A DNA stretch of 64,000 nt, taken from Candidatus Egerieimonas intestinavium (lineage in GTDB: Bacteria > Bacillota > Clostridia > Lachnospirales > Lachnospiraceae). Both the position numbers and the translations under genes were made by a program. Below are positions 8,315 through 16,918 of this stretch, piece after piece. The stretch is taken from assembly GCA_018711815.1 (NCBI GenBank), contig DVHU01000060.1, positions 52,024 through 116,023 on the forward strand, read 5' to 3'. Each line of letters opens with the position of its first letter. Position 1 is the first letter of the stretch. The notes beneath the pieces are model-generated. The model made no database searches. It was not told the origin of the DNA and saw only the letters and a program-made list of their open reading frames with translations.

Positions 8315-9199
8315 ATGGGTAATGCAATTCAAGGTTTTATACAGTATTTACATAACACAAAAAAATCATCGGGCAATACAGAGGTATCTTATGAGAGGGA
8401 TCTGAGAAAGCTGTCGCAGTTTCTCAGCGACCAGGGGATTGAGGATATCACCCAGGTGACAGCCACCAATTTGAACTCCTACATGCTCTATCTGGAGAGA
8501 AAGCGCTTCGCGCCTTCCACAGTTTCCAGAAGCGTGGCGTCCATCCGCGCTTTTTTTCAGTATCTGGTAAAGATCCAGGAAATATCGGAGAATCCTTCCG
8601 AGGGACTTCATCCGCCCAAGGTGGAGAAGAAGATGCCGGAGATACTGACGGTGGAGGAGGTAGATCTGCTTTTGGCCCAGCCTAACGCGGGAACGCCTAA
8701 GGGGATGCGCGACCGGGCTATGCTGGAGCTTTTGTATGCCACTGGCATCCGGGTAAGCGAGCTGGTTCATCTGGTGCTCTCAGACGTGAATCTTTCTTTG
8801 GGATTTCTCACCTGCCATGAATCCGGCAAGGAGAGAATTATTCCCTTTGGCAGCGTGGCCAAGAGGGCTCTGCAGACGTACCTGGCAGAGGCGAGACCTG
8901 GTTTTGTGACGGAGGAGAGCGGAGAGCTTCTTTTTACCAACTGTTCAGGAAAAATGATGAGCCGCCAGGGCTTTTGGAAAATTCTGAAGAGCTATGCCAG
9001 CGCGGCGGGAATCCAGGCAGACATCACCCCGCACACCCTGAGACATTCCTTTGCCACCCATCTGCTGCAGAATGGAGCGGATTTAAAGAGTCTCCAGGAG
9101 ATGCTGGGACATTCGGATATCTCCACCACCCAGATGTATGTGAACATGAGCGTCAACAAAATCCGGGATGTTTATCTGAAGGCTCATCCCCGCAAATAA
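8315..9199 (+). CDS. xerD: Tyrosine site-specific recombinase XerD
   Basis: 294 residues, the length of chromosomal Xer recombinases. The N-terminal SAM-like core-binding domain (about 1-95) is followed by the catalytic domain with the catalytic Arg in YATGIRVSELVHL, a Lys in CHESGKERIIPFG, HTLRHSFATHLL (His and second Arg), LGHSDISTTQ, and the Tyr nucleophile in QMYVNMSVNKIRDVY. XerC/D pairs resolve chromosome dimers at dif. Only one Xer gene is present here, and it sits between two SpoIIM-type genes, the Bacillus ripX context, rather than next to an integrase-bearing element. The ribosome site is weak. It has its own promoter. Confidence 0.93.
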   Translation: MGNAIQGFIQYLHNTKKSSGNTEVSYERDLRKLSQFLSDQGIEDITQVTATNLNSYMLYLERKRFAPSTVSRSVASIRAFFQYLVKIQEISENPSEGLHPPKVEKKMPEILTVEEVDLLLAQPNAGTPKGMRDRAMLELLYATGIRVSELVHLVLSDVNLSLGFLTCHESGKERIIPFGSVAKRALQTYLAEARPGFVTEESGELLFTNCSGKMMSRQGFWKILKSYASAAGIQADITPHTLRHSFATHLLQNGADLKSLQEMLGHSDISTTQMYVNMSVNKIRDVYLKAHPRK

Positions 9200-9294
9200 G
9201 GACAAAGCGTGTCTGGACAAAAACAGGCACGTTTTTGGTTTCGGAAGGAATTGGGGAGAGAGGACGATGAGAGATCTCAAAAGGGAGGAACTGC

Positions 9295-9912
9295 ATGAGA
9301 GAACAATTTTTGGACAGCGGCCGCTATGTGAGAGGGCAGTGGAAGAAATTTTTGACGGTGGCCGGGATTTTTATCCTGCTGGCGGCGGCCACTGCCTGGG
9401 CGATGGTTTTACATCCCGATCAGGCCCAGGAGATGATGGGCATACTTCAGGAGAATATGGGACGGGTCATGGATGAGGAGGGAAATATACAGCTGTTTCG
9501 GTTGTTTGTGAATAACCTGTCTGTGGCGGGGCTGGGAGTACTGATGGGATTTATCCCCTTTCTGGCGGCGCCTCTGTATATTATTCTCACCAACGGCATT
9601 GTAATCGGCGTGGTCTACGGCGCCTATCTGACCATGGCGGACGCCCTAACGGTGCCCGTGTGGAAGATCATGCTGGTGGGAATTCTGCCCCACGGAATCT
9701 TTGAGCTGGGAGCGATCTTTTTGAGCGTGGCCCTGGGACTGCAGCTCTGCTTCCAGCTCAGCAAGAAAATCCTGGGGAGAGCCAACAGGAGCCTTAAGGA
9801 GGAGCTGATCGATCTGGGCTGGGCCTTTGTGCTCTGGGTGACGCCCATGCTTCTGCTGGCGGCGGTCATCGAGTGCTTCCTAACTCCGATCCTGATGGAG
9901 CTGCTTTTATAA
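9295..9912 (+). CDS. SpoIIM/DUF95 family membrane protein
   Basis: 205 residues. A basic N-terminus (YVRGQWKKF) is followed by a helix FLTVAGIFILLAAATAW and four or five more. The family hallmark is visible in helix four: LPHGIFELGAIFLSVALGLQ. A long loop with QAQEMMGILQENMGRV lies after helix one. This matches the stage II sporulation protein M family more clearly than the gene upstream of xerD. Family members outside sporulation have unknown roles. The two SpoIIM-like genes on either side of xerD may be old duplicates or one may be the true SpoIIM; sequence alone does not settle it. A bidirectional terminator follows. Confidence 0.8.
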   Translation: MREQFLDSGRYVRGQWKKFLTVAGIFILLAAATAWAMVLHPDQAQEMMGILQENMGRVMDEEGNIQLFRLFVNNLSVAGLGVLMGFIPFLAAPLYIILTNGIVIGVVYGAYLTMADALTVPVWKIMLVGILPHGIFELGAIFLSVALGLQLCFQLSKKILGRANRSLKEELIDLGWAFVLWVTPMLLLAAVIECFLTPILMELLL

Positions 9913-9914
9913 AA

Positions 9915-9990
9915 ATAAAAGGAGCGCCTCGGAAGTAAGACTATTTGTATATTTATGCAATAGTCAATTCTTCCGGGGCGCTCCTTTATT
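9915..9990. terminator. Bidirectional terminator between convergent genes
   Basis: GGAGCGCC-CGGAA (9921-9934) pairs with TTCCGGGGCGCTCC (9971-9984), flanked by A-tract and T-tract, and a second inner stem GACTAT/ATAGTC (9939-9964). It serves the SpoIIM-family gene on the plus strand and DAHP synthase on the minus strand. Confidence 0.85.
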
Positions 9991-10023
9991 CTTGGAACGT
10001 GTGCTTTTTCTGATACAAAAAAG

Positions 10024-11058
10024 CTAACACAGGTCCGCGATGGTGTAAACCAGCTCTTTGGAATCATTCCAGCCCAGGCAGGGATCGGTGATGGATTTGC
10101 CGTAGATGTGGGGATGGCATCCGATCTTCTGGTTGCCCGGCTCGATGTAGCTCTCCACCATAACACCCTTCACCAGGGAGCTGATGTCAGAGGAAACCTT
10201 GCGGCTGTGGAGGATTTCCTTCACGATTCGGATCTGCTGCATGTACTGTTTGCCGGAGTTGGAGTGGTTGGCGTCAATGATGGCCGCGGGATTTTTCAGG
10301 TCCCGCTCCTGGTATTTCTCCAGCAGAAGCTCCAGATCCTCATAGTGGTAGTTGGGGATGGAACGGCCGTACTTGTTGACAGCTCCCCGGAGAACGGTGT
10401 GGGTCAGGGGATTTCCGTCCGTCTCCACCTCCCAGTTGCGGTAGATGAAGTGGTGACCGCTCTGGCCTGCCACCACGGAATTGAGCATCACGGAGAAATC
10501 GCCGCTGGTGGGATTCTTCATTCCTGTGGGGATCTCGATGCCGCTGACCACCAGCCGGTGCTGCTGATTTTCCACAGAGCGGGCGCCGATGGCCACATAA
10601 GAAAGAATATCAGAGACGTAGCTCCAGTTTTCCGGATAGAGCATCTCGTCCGCGGCGGTGAGGCCGGACTCCTGGATGGCCCGCATGTGCATTTTTCGCA
10701 TGGCGATCAGACCGTGGAGCAGGTCAGGTTTGCCCTCGGGATCCGGCTGGTGGACGATCCCCTTGTAGCCCTCGCCGGTGGTTCTGGGCTTGTTGGTATA
10801 GATACGGGGGATCAGGATCAGCCGATCCTCAACCTCCTCCTGGAGCCTGGCCAGCCGGGAGACGTAGTCGCAGACAGAGTCCTCATTGTCGGCGGAACAG
10901 GGGCCGATGATAACCAGAAATTTATCGGATTCTCCGGTGAATACCCGGCGGATTTTTTCATCTCTCTGGGCCTTGATTGCAGCCAGCTCCGGGGGCAGGG
11001 CGTACTCATCCCGGATCTGGGAGGGGGTGGGCAGTTTTTCTTTAAATGTGAAGCTCAT
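10024..11058 (-). CDS. aroF: 3-deoxy-7-phosphoheptulonate (DAHP) synthase, class I
   Basis: 344 residues, the AroG/AroF/AroH size. It condenses phosphoenolpyruvate and erythrose 4-phosphate as the first step of the shikimate pathway. Motifs in order: LVIIGPCSADN, LILIPRIYTNKPRTT, GYKGIVHQPDP, ATGIEIPTGMKNPTSGD-like VVSGIEIPTGMKNP, RGAVNKYGRSIPNY, IIDANHSNSGKQ and IEPGNQKIG, with metal-binding Cys, His, Glu and Asp in the expected places. No regulatory ACT or chorismate mutase domain is fused, so feedback type cannot be read with certainty. It is alone on this strand, with a promoter at 11128-11156 and a shared terminator downstream. Confidence 0.95.
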   Translation of the reverse strand: MSFTFKEKLPTPSQIRDEYALPPELAAIKAQRDEKIRRVFTGESDKFLVIIGPCSADNEDSVCDYVSRLARLQEEVEDRLILIPRIYTNKPRTTGEGYKGIVHQPDPEGKPDLLHGLIAMRKMHMRAIQESGLTAADEMLYPENWSYVSDILSYVAIGARSVENQQHRLVVSGIEIPTGMKNPTSGDFSVMLNSVVAGQSGHHFIYRNWEVETDGNPLTHTVLRGAVNKYGRSIPNYHYEDLELLLEKYQERDLKNPAAIIDANHSNSGKQYMQQIRIVKEILHSRKVSSDISSLVKGVMVESYIEPGNQKIGCHPHIYGKSITDPCLGWNDSKELVYTIADLC

Positions 11059-11127
11059 AGTTATTCCTCTGCTTTCTCTGTTGAAAATTGAAAAGATGAG
11101 CCGGCCTTAAACCGGCAAGATGGGTTC

Positions 11128-11156
11128 ATTATAATACAAAATTTATTTTTTGTCGA
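11128..11156 (-). promoter_or_regulatory. Promoter of the DAHP synthase gene
   Basis: On the minus strand TCGACA (11156-11151), a 17-bp spacer and TATAAT (11133-11128). It overlaps the end of the upstream flippase gene, so DAHP synthase can be expressed separately. A GCCGG/CCGGC hairpin sits in the short leader. Confidence 0.65.
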
Positions 11157-12687
11157 GAACCGTGTGCCTTTTCATGGGAATGTGAATCAGCTCCAGGCCG
11201 CAGAGCAGGTAGAGATACAGGCAGACCATGGCCAAAAGGGCAAAGGCCAGCAGAAGGAGAGGCGGAAAGCTGGGAAGCAGGGCCCCCAGCTGACATACGG
11301 CCAGGGCCACGCCGCCGCTTATGGCCAGGGCCAGCAGAGGTTTGATTATCCAGTTCCAGGAGGAAAAGGTAAAGGGAACAATTCGGTGGAGCAGAAAAAA
11401 GCTTAAAAAGGTGATGGTCAGCTCGCTGGCCAGAAGTCCCCAGAGATACCCGGGCATCCCATATCTGGGCACTAGAAAAAGTACAAAGAGGATGCGGATG
11501 ATCAGCCCTGCCAGGTTCTGCGCAAAGCAAAAGGTGGTTTTTCCCAGACCGTTTAAGATACTGGAGAGGGTGGTGGTCAGATAGAGGAAGGGGCAGATGA
11601 AAGCCAGGGTCTGGATGAAGGCTCCGGCCTGTTCATTGCCAAAAAGCAAAAGCCCGGCCTCCCGGCCGAAGAAGAGGAAGACTCCGGTGGCGAAGATTCC
11701 CAGAATCAGACAGTATTTTATGGTATTTTCAATGGTGTGGGCGATGGTGCGGCGGTTGCCCTTGGCCTGCTCCTCAGCCACGGTGGGCAGGAGCATCACA
11801 GAGACCGCGTTGGTGATGGCTGAGGGGAAGAGAATCAGGGGCAGAGCCATGCCGGTGAGAACGCCGTAGACGCTTAGGGCGGCGGAGGAGCTGAGGCCAA
11901 AGAGCAGCAGCCGACCCGGGATAAGCACAGACTCCAGACTCTGCAGCAGGGTCAGCAGAAGCCGGTTGGCAGTCAGGGGCAGGGCGGGCAGAAGAAGCTC
12001 CCGGGAGTAGCCAACAGGATGCTCCAGCCTTCGCAGCGAGTAGGAGGCTTTCTGAAAATCCAGGGATACGGCAATCATAGAGGTCAGGGCGGAGGCGCAC
12101 TCGCCTGCCAGGATTCCCACCACCGCCACCATGGGGGTCACAGGGAGTCCCCTCTCCAGCAGGATAGAATAGACCAGAATAGAAGCCCCCACCCGGGCCA
12201 GCTGCTCCAGAAGCTGGCAGACGGAGGGCAGGGCAGTCTTCTTTCTGGCATAGTACCAGGCAGAGAGGCAGGCGTGCACCGTGCCGAAGGGAACGCAGAA
12301 GGAGAGCAGCTGCAGCAGGGATACGCAGCGGGGCTCCTGGAGAAAATAAAGGCTGATGGGTCGGGCAAAGTAGAACATCAGCCCCCCGGCGGCCAGGGAG
12401 AGGGACAGGGATAAGAAGACGCCCACGGCCAGCCCGTCCCGGGCGGCCTTATCCTGGCCCAGAGCCAGCTTTCCGGCAATGAAGCGGGAGAGCACTGTCT
12501 GCAGCCCCGCCACGGTCAGGGCGAAACACAGGGAGTAGAGGGGAAAGATCAGCTGGTAAATTCCCATCCCCTCTGCACCGATGGCGCGGGATAAGAATAT
12601 CCTATAGAAAAAACCGATAATTCGGCTGAGGAATCCGGTGAGCATCAGGATCAGAGCTCCCCGGATAAGGGTTTTGCCGTTTGACAT
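11143..12687 (-). CDS. spoVB: SpoVB-like polysaccharide flippase (MATE/MVF superfamily)
   Basis: 514 residues with about 14 membrane helices. The N-terminus reads TLIRGALILMLTGFLSRIIG then FFYRIFLSRAIGAEGMGIYQ, the hallmark of SpoVB/MurJ-type lipid-linked sugar exporters. In Bacillus SpoVB is needed for spore cortex synthesis and probably flips a peptidoglycan precursor. I chose the start at 12687, which follows TTGGAG by 7 bases; an ATG 21 bases earlier has no ribosome site. Clostridial genomes hold several paralogues, so a role in another polysaccharide is possible. It is divergent from the Fe-S operon. Confidence 0.82.
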   Translation of the reverse strand: MSNGKTLIRGALILMLTGFLSRIIGFFYRIFLSRAIGAEGMGIYQLIFPLYSLCFALTVAGLQTVLSRFIAGKLALGQDKAARDGLAVGVFLSLSLSLAAGGLMFYFARPISLYFLQEPRCVSLLQLLSFCVPFGTVHACLSAWYYARKKTALPSVCQLLEQLARVGASILVYSILLERGLPVTPMVAVVGILAGECASALTSMIAVSLDFQKASYSLRRLEHPVGYSRELLLPALPLTANRLLLTLLQSLESVLIPGRLLLFGLSSSAALSVYGVLTGMALPLILFPSAITNAVSVMLLPTVAEEQAKGNRRTIAHTIENTIKYCLILGIFATGVFLFFGREAGLLLFGNEQAGAFIQTLAFICPFLYLTTTLSSILNGLGKTTFCFAQNLAGLIIRILFVLFLVPRYGMPGYLWGLLASELTITFLSFFLLHRIVPFTFSSWNWIIKPLLALAISGGVALAVCQLGALLPSFPPLLLLAFALLAMVCLYLYLLCGLELIHIPMKRHTVLDKK

Positions 12688-12736
12688 GAAAAGACTCCAA
12701 GATCTCATTTTTTACCATTATATTGGCGGGCGGGGC

Positions 12737-12765
12737 TTGACAGAACTCCGGGAGGGTGGTATAGT
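12737..12765 (+). promoter_or_regulatory. Promoter of the iron-sulfur operon
   Basis: Perfect TTGACA (12737-12742), 17-bp spacer, TATAGT (12760-12765). This strong promoter lies 48 bp before the Rrf2 regulator; auto-repression there would be typical of IscR-type proteins, but I could not identify the operator. Confidence 0.82.
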
Positions 12766-12812
12766 AACCACAGAAATCCGAGTGAATTACTAGGAATTAA
12801 AAGGTGATTGCG

Positions 12813-13274
12813 ATGAAATTATCCACGAAAGGCAGATACGGCCTGCGGGCTCTGCTGGATTTGGCTCTTCACAACCAGGAGGAGGCAGTCTCCCTGCAGA
12901 GTATCGCGGAGCGGCAGAATATTTCCATGGGCTACCTGGAGCAGCTGATGCGGATGCTGAAGCGAGCAGGGCTGGTGACCAGCGTGCGGGGCGCCGGCGG
13001 CGGTTACCATCTGGCCAAACCCGCCACAGAGATTTCCGTGGGAGACATCCTGCGGGCCCTGGAGGGAAACCTTGACGCGGTGACCTGCCCGGGGAATCAG
13101 GAGAAGGGCGGCTGCCAGGGGGCGGATCTGTGCGTGACCAGATTTGTCTGGCAGCGGATCAACGACAGTATCACCCAGGCGGTGGACACCATGATGCTGG
13201 AACAGCTGGTGGAGGAGAGCCGCAGACTGCAGAAGGAAAAGGGGCAGACACCTGCCCAGATTTGTGAAAATTAG
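12813..13274 (+). CDS. iscR: Rrf2-family regulator, IscR-like
   Basis: 153 residues. The winged helix begins KLSTKGRYGLRALLDLAL, the Rrf2 signature, and includes QSIAERQNISMGYLEQLM and VRGAGGGYHLAKP. Three cysteines follow at the IscR cluster site: TCPGNQEKGGCQGADLC, spaced 8 and 5, close to the 5 and 5 of IscR. Ligation of a [2Fe-2S] cluster is therefore plausible. The alternative is a CymR-type cysteine regulator, which usually lacks these cysteines. The ATG at 12813 follows AAGGTG; a GTG at 12804 overlaps it. It heads the iscS-iscU-mnmA operon, so control of that operon by Fe-S or sulfur status is the likely role. Confidence 0.88.
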   Translation: MKLSTKGRYGLRALLDLALHNQEEAVSLQSIAERQNISMGYLEQLMRMLKRAGLVTSVRGAGGGYHLAKPATEISVGDILRALEGNLDAVTCPGNQEKGGCQGADLCVTRFVWQRINDSITQAVDTMMLEQLVEESRRLQKEKGQTPAQICEN

Positions 13275-13286
13275 GAGAGTGAAAAT

Positions 13287-14477
13287 ATGGAAAAGAGATG
13301 TATTTATCTGGATAACGCGGCTACTACCAAGACGGCTCCCCAGGTGCTGGAGGCCATGCTGCCTTATTTCTCAGAGCATTACGGAAATCCTTCCAGCATT
13401 TACGGGCTGGCGGGGGAGAGCCGGGAGGCCGTGGATAAGGCCAGGGAGCAGATCGCCCGGGTGCTGAATGCTCCGGCCAAGGACATTTATTTTACCGCCG
13501 GGGGAACGGAGGCGGACAACTGGGCCTTGAAGGCGGCCTTTGAGGCTTACAAGGGCAAGGGAAATCACATAATTACCACCAAGATTGAGCATCACGCCAT
13601 CCTTCACACCTGCCAGTACCTGGAGAAGGAGCGGGGCGCCCGGGTGACTTATCTGGATGTGGATGAGCAGGGCGTGGTGAAGCTGGATCAGCTGGAGGCA
13701 GCCATCACCCCGGAGACCATTCTGATTTCCGTCATGTTTGCCAACAATGAGATCGGCACCCTGCAGCCGGTAAAGGAGATCGGAGCCATCGCCCGGGAGC
13801 ACGGGATCTTGTTCCACACGGACGCGGTTCAGGCCTTTGGACAGGTACCCATAGACGTGGAAGAGATGGGGATCGATATGTTAAGCTCCAGCGCCCACAA
13901 AATTAACGGGCCCAAGGGTATTGGATTTCTGTATATCCGTAAGGGGCTGAAGCTTCGCTCTTTCATCCACGGAGGAGCTCAGGAGCGCAAGCGCCGGGCG
14001 GGCACGGAGAATGTGCCGGGCATTGTGGGCTACGGCGCGGCGGCGGCTCTGGCAGCGGAGACCATGGAGGAGCGGGCGGCCAAGGAGCAGGCCCTGCGGG
14101 ATCACATGATCCAGAGGATCCTGGAGGAGATCCCCCACAGCCGTCTCAACGGTCATCCCCAAAGGCGGCTGCCCAACAATGTCAACGTCTGCTTCCGGTT
14201 TGTGGAGGGAGAATCGCTGCTTATCCTGCTGGATATGGCGGGAATCTGCGCTTCCAGCGGTTCCGCCTGTACCTCGGGCTCTCTGGATCCTTCCCACGTG
14301 CTGCTGGCCATCGGCCTGCCCCACGAGATTGCCCACGGCTCTCTGCGGCTGACCTTAAGCCATGAGACCACCCGGGAGGAGGTTGACTATACCGTTGACC
14401 AGATTAAGGAAATTGTGGAGCGCATGCGGGGCATGTCGCCCCTCTATGAGGACTTCCTGAAAAAACAGAGCGAATAA
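13287..14477 (+). CDS. iscS: Cysteine desulfurase (IscS/NifS)
   Basis: 396 residues. This PLP enzyme takes sulfur from cysteine and passes it as persulfide to IscU and to MnmA. Motifs: IYLDNAATTK, YGNPSSIYG, FTAGGTEADNWA, IEHHAILHTC, HTDAVQAFGQ, the PLP Lys in SSSAHKINGPKGIG, and the catalytic Cys loop ASSGSACTSGS near residue 328. The long loop makes it a group I enzyme like IscS/NifS, not SufS. It lies 12 bp after the Rrf2 regulator and 14 bp before iscU. Confidence 0.96.
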   Translation: MEKRCIYLDNAATTKTAPQVLEAMLPYFSEHYGNPSSIYGLAGESREAVDKAREQIARVLNAPAKDIYFTAGGTEADNWALKAAFEAYKGKGNHIITTKIEHHAILHTCQYLEKERGARVTYLDVDEQGVVKLDQLEAAITPETILISVMFANNEIGTLQPVKEIGAIAREHGILFHTDAVQAFGQVPIDVEEMGIDMLSSSAHKINGPKGIGFLYIRKGLKLRSFIHGGAQERKRRAGTENVPGIVGYGAAAALAAETMEERAAKEQALRDHMIQRILEEIPHSRLNGHPQRRLPNNVNVCFRFVEGESLLILLDMAGICASSGSACTSGSLDPSHVLLAIGLPHEIAHGSLRLTLSHETTREEVDYTVDQIKEIVERMRGMSPLYEDFLKKQSE

Positions 14478-14491
14478 AGGAGATAGAGAAC

Positions 14492-14935
14492 ATGTACAGC
14501 GAGAAAGTAATGGACCATTTTGAGCATCCCAGAAACGTGGGAGAGATCGAGAACGCCAGCGGCGTGGGAACTGTGGGAAACGCCAAATGCGGCGATATTA
14601 TGCGGATGTACCTGGATATTGACGACAAGGGCGTCATCAGGGACTGCAAATTTAAGACCTTCGGCTGCGGCGCCGCGGTGGCCACCAGCAGCATGGCCAC
14701 GGAGCTGGTGAAGGGAAAGACTGTGCAGGAGGCCCTGCAGGTGACCAACAAGGCGGTTATGGAGGCCCTGGACGGACTTCCCCCGGTGAAGGTGCACTGC
14801 TCCCTGCTGGCGGAGGAGGCCATCCACGCGGCTCTTTGGGACTATGCACAGAAGCACGGCATCAAGATTGAGGGGCTTGAGAAGCCCAAGTCCGACATCC
14901 ACGAGGGAGAAGAGGACGAAGAGGAAGAGTATTAA
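14492..14935 (+). CDS. iscU: Fe-S cluster scaffold protein IscU/NifU
   Basis: 147 residues. The scaffold assembles clusters with sulfur from IscS. The three ligand cysteines are in GNAKCGDIM, FGCGAAVATS and VKVHCSLLAEEAI, with the conserved Asp after the first Cys. N-terminal YSEKVMDHFEHPRNVGEI is typical. A C-terminal acidic tail (GEEDEEEEY) of about ten residues is present; similar tails occur in Lachnospiraceae. Its TAA is followed at once by the ATG of mnmA, so translation is coupled. Confidence 0.96.
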   Translation: MYSEKVMDHFEHPRNVGEIENASGVGTVGNAKCGDIMRMYLDIDDKGVIRDCKFKTFGCGAAVATSSMATELVKGKTVQEALQVTNKAVMEALDGLPPVKVHCSLLAEEAIHAALWDYAQKHGIKIEGLEKPKSDIHEGEEDEEEEY

Positions 14936-15985
14936 ATGAAGAAGCGTGTGGTGATTGGGCTGTCCGGCGGAGTAGATTCCTCCGTGGCAGCCTATCTGTT
15001 AAAGGAAGAGGGCTATGAAGTTCTGGGGGTAACCATGGAGACCTGGAGGGAACCCGGGCAGGACTGCTCCCAGCTGGCCGGGGATGCCCGGCGGGTGGCC
15101 GACTATCTGGGCATCAGCCATCAGATGGTAGATTTTCGCAGAACCTTTAAGGAGGCGGTGGTGGATCCCTTTATGGAAGAGTACCGCCGGGGGAGAACCC
15201 CCAATCCCTGCGTCATCTGCAACCGGAAGGTGAAGTGGGAGGCCCTTCTGTCCTACGCCCAGGAGCAGGGAGCCGACTATCTGGCCACGGGACATTATGC
15301 AAGAATTGTGAAGCTGTCAGGGGGAAGGTACAGCTTAAAGACCTCGGCCACAGAGGCCAAGGATCAGACCTACGCCCTCTACGGCCTGTCCCAGCAGCAG
15401 CTGTCCCGGACTCTGATGCCTGTGGGCGAGTATGAGAAGAAGGACATTCGGGAGATAGCCAAAAGGGTCGGAATTCCCGTGGCGGAAAAACCGGACAGCC
15501 AGGAAATTTGTTTCATCCCCGATGACGACTACGTGGGATTTCTGCGCCGCAACGACGGCGGCGGCCTGACGCCGGGGGACTTTGTCACCCGCCAGGGGGA
15601 GGTTCTGGGACGCCACAAGGGGATCGCCTGCTACACTCTGGGCCAGCGGCGGGGGCTGGAGCTGCCCATGGGCCGCCGGGTCTTTGTCACCGGGATTCTT
15701 CCGGAGGAGAATCAGGTGGTGGTGGGGGATAATGAGGAGCTTTTCTGCCGCCAGGTGAAAGCTTCCCGGATTAATCTGATGGCGGTGGATGATCTGGGGG
15801 AGGGCCTTAAGGCCATCGGAAAGATTCGCTATAACCACCGGGGGGCGCCCTGTCTGGTGCGCCAAACAGGGCCCGATGAGCTCACGGCAGTTTTTGAGGA
15901 GCCCCAGCGGGCCATCACCCCGGGACAAGCCTTTGTATTCTACACGCAGGAGGGCTGCGTGGCCGGAGGAGGGACGATTTTATGA
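14936..15985 (+). CDS. mnmA: tRNA-specific 2-thiouridylase MnmA
   Basis: 349 residues. It thiolates U34 of tRNA Lys, Glu and Gln with sulfur relayed from the desulfurase. The PP-loop SGGVDSSVAAYLL is at the N-terminus; the catalytic cysteines are in NPCVICNRKVKW and IACYTLGQRRGLE. The linker FATGHYAR-like YLATGHYARI and DQTYALYGLSQ are present. The start codon touches the iscU stop. The grouping iscS-iscU-mnmA gives a direct sulfur route and is common in clostridia. Confidence 0.97.
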   Translation: MKKRVVIGLSGGVDSSVAAYLLKEEGYEVLGVTMETWREPGQDCSQLAGDARRVADYLGISHQMVDFRRTFKEAVVDPFMEEYRRGRTPNPCVICNRKVKWEALLSYAQEQGADYLATGHYARIVKLSGGRYSLKTSATEAKDQTYALYGLSQQQLSRTLMPVGEYEKKDIREIAKRVGIPVAEKPDSQEICFIPDDDYVGFLRRNDGGGLTPGDFVTRQGEVLGRHKGIACYTLGQRRGLELPMGRRVFVTGILPEENQVVVGDNEELFCRQVKASRINLMAVDDLGEGLKAIGKIRYNHRGAPCLVRQTGPDELTAVFEEPQRAITPGQAFVFYTQEGCVAGGGTIL

Positions 15986-16779
15986 TATCAGATTTTCATT
16001 TGCACACCTCCTTTTCCTGGGATAGCGACACGGAGCCGGAACGGCAGATTGAGCAGGCGATTCAGCTGGGAATGGAGACCCTCTGCATCACAGATCATCT
16101 GGATATGGATTTCCCCGGCGGGGAGTTCCAGCTGGATACCCCGGCCTACGTGGAGCGAATCCTGCAGCTGCGGGAAAAATACCGGGGAAGGATCGACCTG
16201 AGACTGGGGGTGGAGCTGGGGATGCAGCGCCACCTGGGAGAGCGGATTGCCGCCTACGCCCAAGCCTACCCCTTCGACTATGTTATCGGTTCCATGCACC
16301 TGCTTAAAGGGCAGGACCCCTACGACCGGGAGATTTTTGCCGGCTGCAGGGATGGGGAGGTGTACCGGGAATATTTTGAGGCCACCCTGGAGAACCTGAG
16401 GGTATGCCGGGGAATTCAGTCTCTGGGGCATCTGGACTACGTGGTGCGCTACGGGAAAAACCAGGGGAAGGAGTATTCCTATGGGGCCTTTGCCGATATT
16501 ATTGATGAGATTTTAAAGCTTCTGGTGGAGCGCCAGATTGCCCTGGAGATCAACACCGGAGGGCTGAAATACGGTCTGGGCTACCCAAATCCCCACCCGG
16601 ATGTGCTGCGCAGATACCGGGAGCTGGGCGGGGAGCTGGTGATCGTCGGCTCTGACGCCCATGTACCCCAGTATGTGGGTTATCGGTTCGGGGAAGCGGA
16701 GGAGCTGCTAAAAGCCAGCGGTTTCGCCTATCGGGCCGAGTTTTGCCAAAAAAAGCCGGTTTGGATAAAGATAAAATAA
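15982..16779 (+). CDS. hisJ: PHP-family histidinol phosphatase
   Basis: 265 residues, overlapping mnmA by 4 bases. The PHP metal-binding motifs are all visible: DFHLHTSFSWDS, CITDHLDMD, VELGMQ, FDYVIGSMHLL, LGHLDYVVRYG and a final VGSDAHVP. Length and motifs match the HisJ/HisK type of histidinol-phosphatase, the penultimate step of histidine synthesis. No other his gene is nearby, so a different phosphoester substrate is possible. A terminator uses the last codons of the gene as its left arm. Confidence 0.83.
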   Translation: MISDFHLHTSFSWDSDTEPERQIEQAIQLGMETLCITDHLDMDFPGGEFQLDTPAYVERILQLREKYRGRIDLRLGVELGMQRHLGERIAAYAQAYPFDYVIGSMHLLKGQDPYDREIFAGCRDGEVYREYFEATLENLRVCRGIQSLGHLDYVVRYGKNQGKEYSYGAFADIIDEILKLLVERQIALEINTGGLKYGLGYPNPHPDVLRRYRELGGELVIVGSDAHVPQYVGYRFGEAEELLKASGFAYRAEFCQKKPVWIKIK

Positions 16780-16807
16780 AGTTTGTTGGGTTTCGCTGGC
16801 TTTTTTT
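16748..16807 (+). terminator. Terminator of the Fe-S operon
   Basis: AAAAAAAGCC (16748-16757), inside the last codons of hisJ, pairs with GGCTTTTTTT (16798-16807); the stem extends by three more pairs. The T-run ends the structure. Confidence 0.75.
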
Positions 16808-16817
16808 GATTTAGTGC

Positions 16818-16846
16818 TTGAATTTTTGGATTAAATTAGGTACAAT
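16818..16846 (+). promoter_or_regulatory. Promoter of gap
   Basis: TTGAAT (16818-16823) and TACAAT (16841-16846), spacer 17, about 72 bp before the gap start. Confidence 0.72.
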
Positions 16847-16918
16847 ACTTAGGAAGTGAAGTCCTAAATTATGGAATTCACGAGTTTAATCAAATCACTT
16901 TTAGGAGGAATGATTATC

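Noticed and set aside
8315..9199. Integrase of a mobile element
   Set aside because: The protein is Xer-sized and lies in conserved chromosomal context without attachment sites or phage genes.
10108..11091. Plus-strand open frame of about 327 codons over the DAHP synthase gene
   Set aside because: The minus-strand protein has all DAHP synthase motifs; the plus-strand reading is Val/Gly-rich with no family features and no ribosome site.
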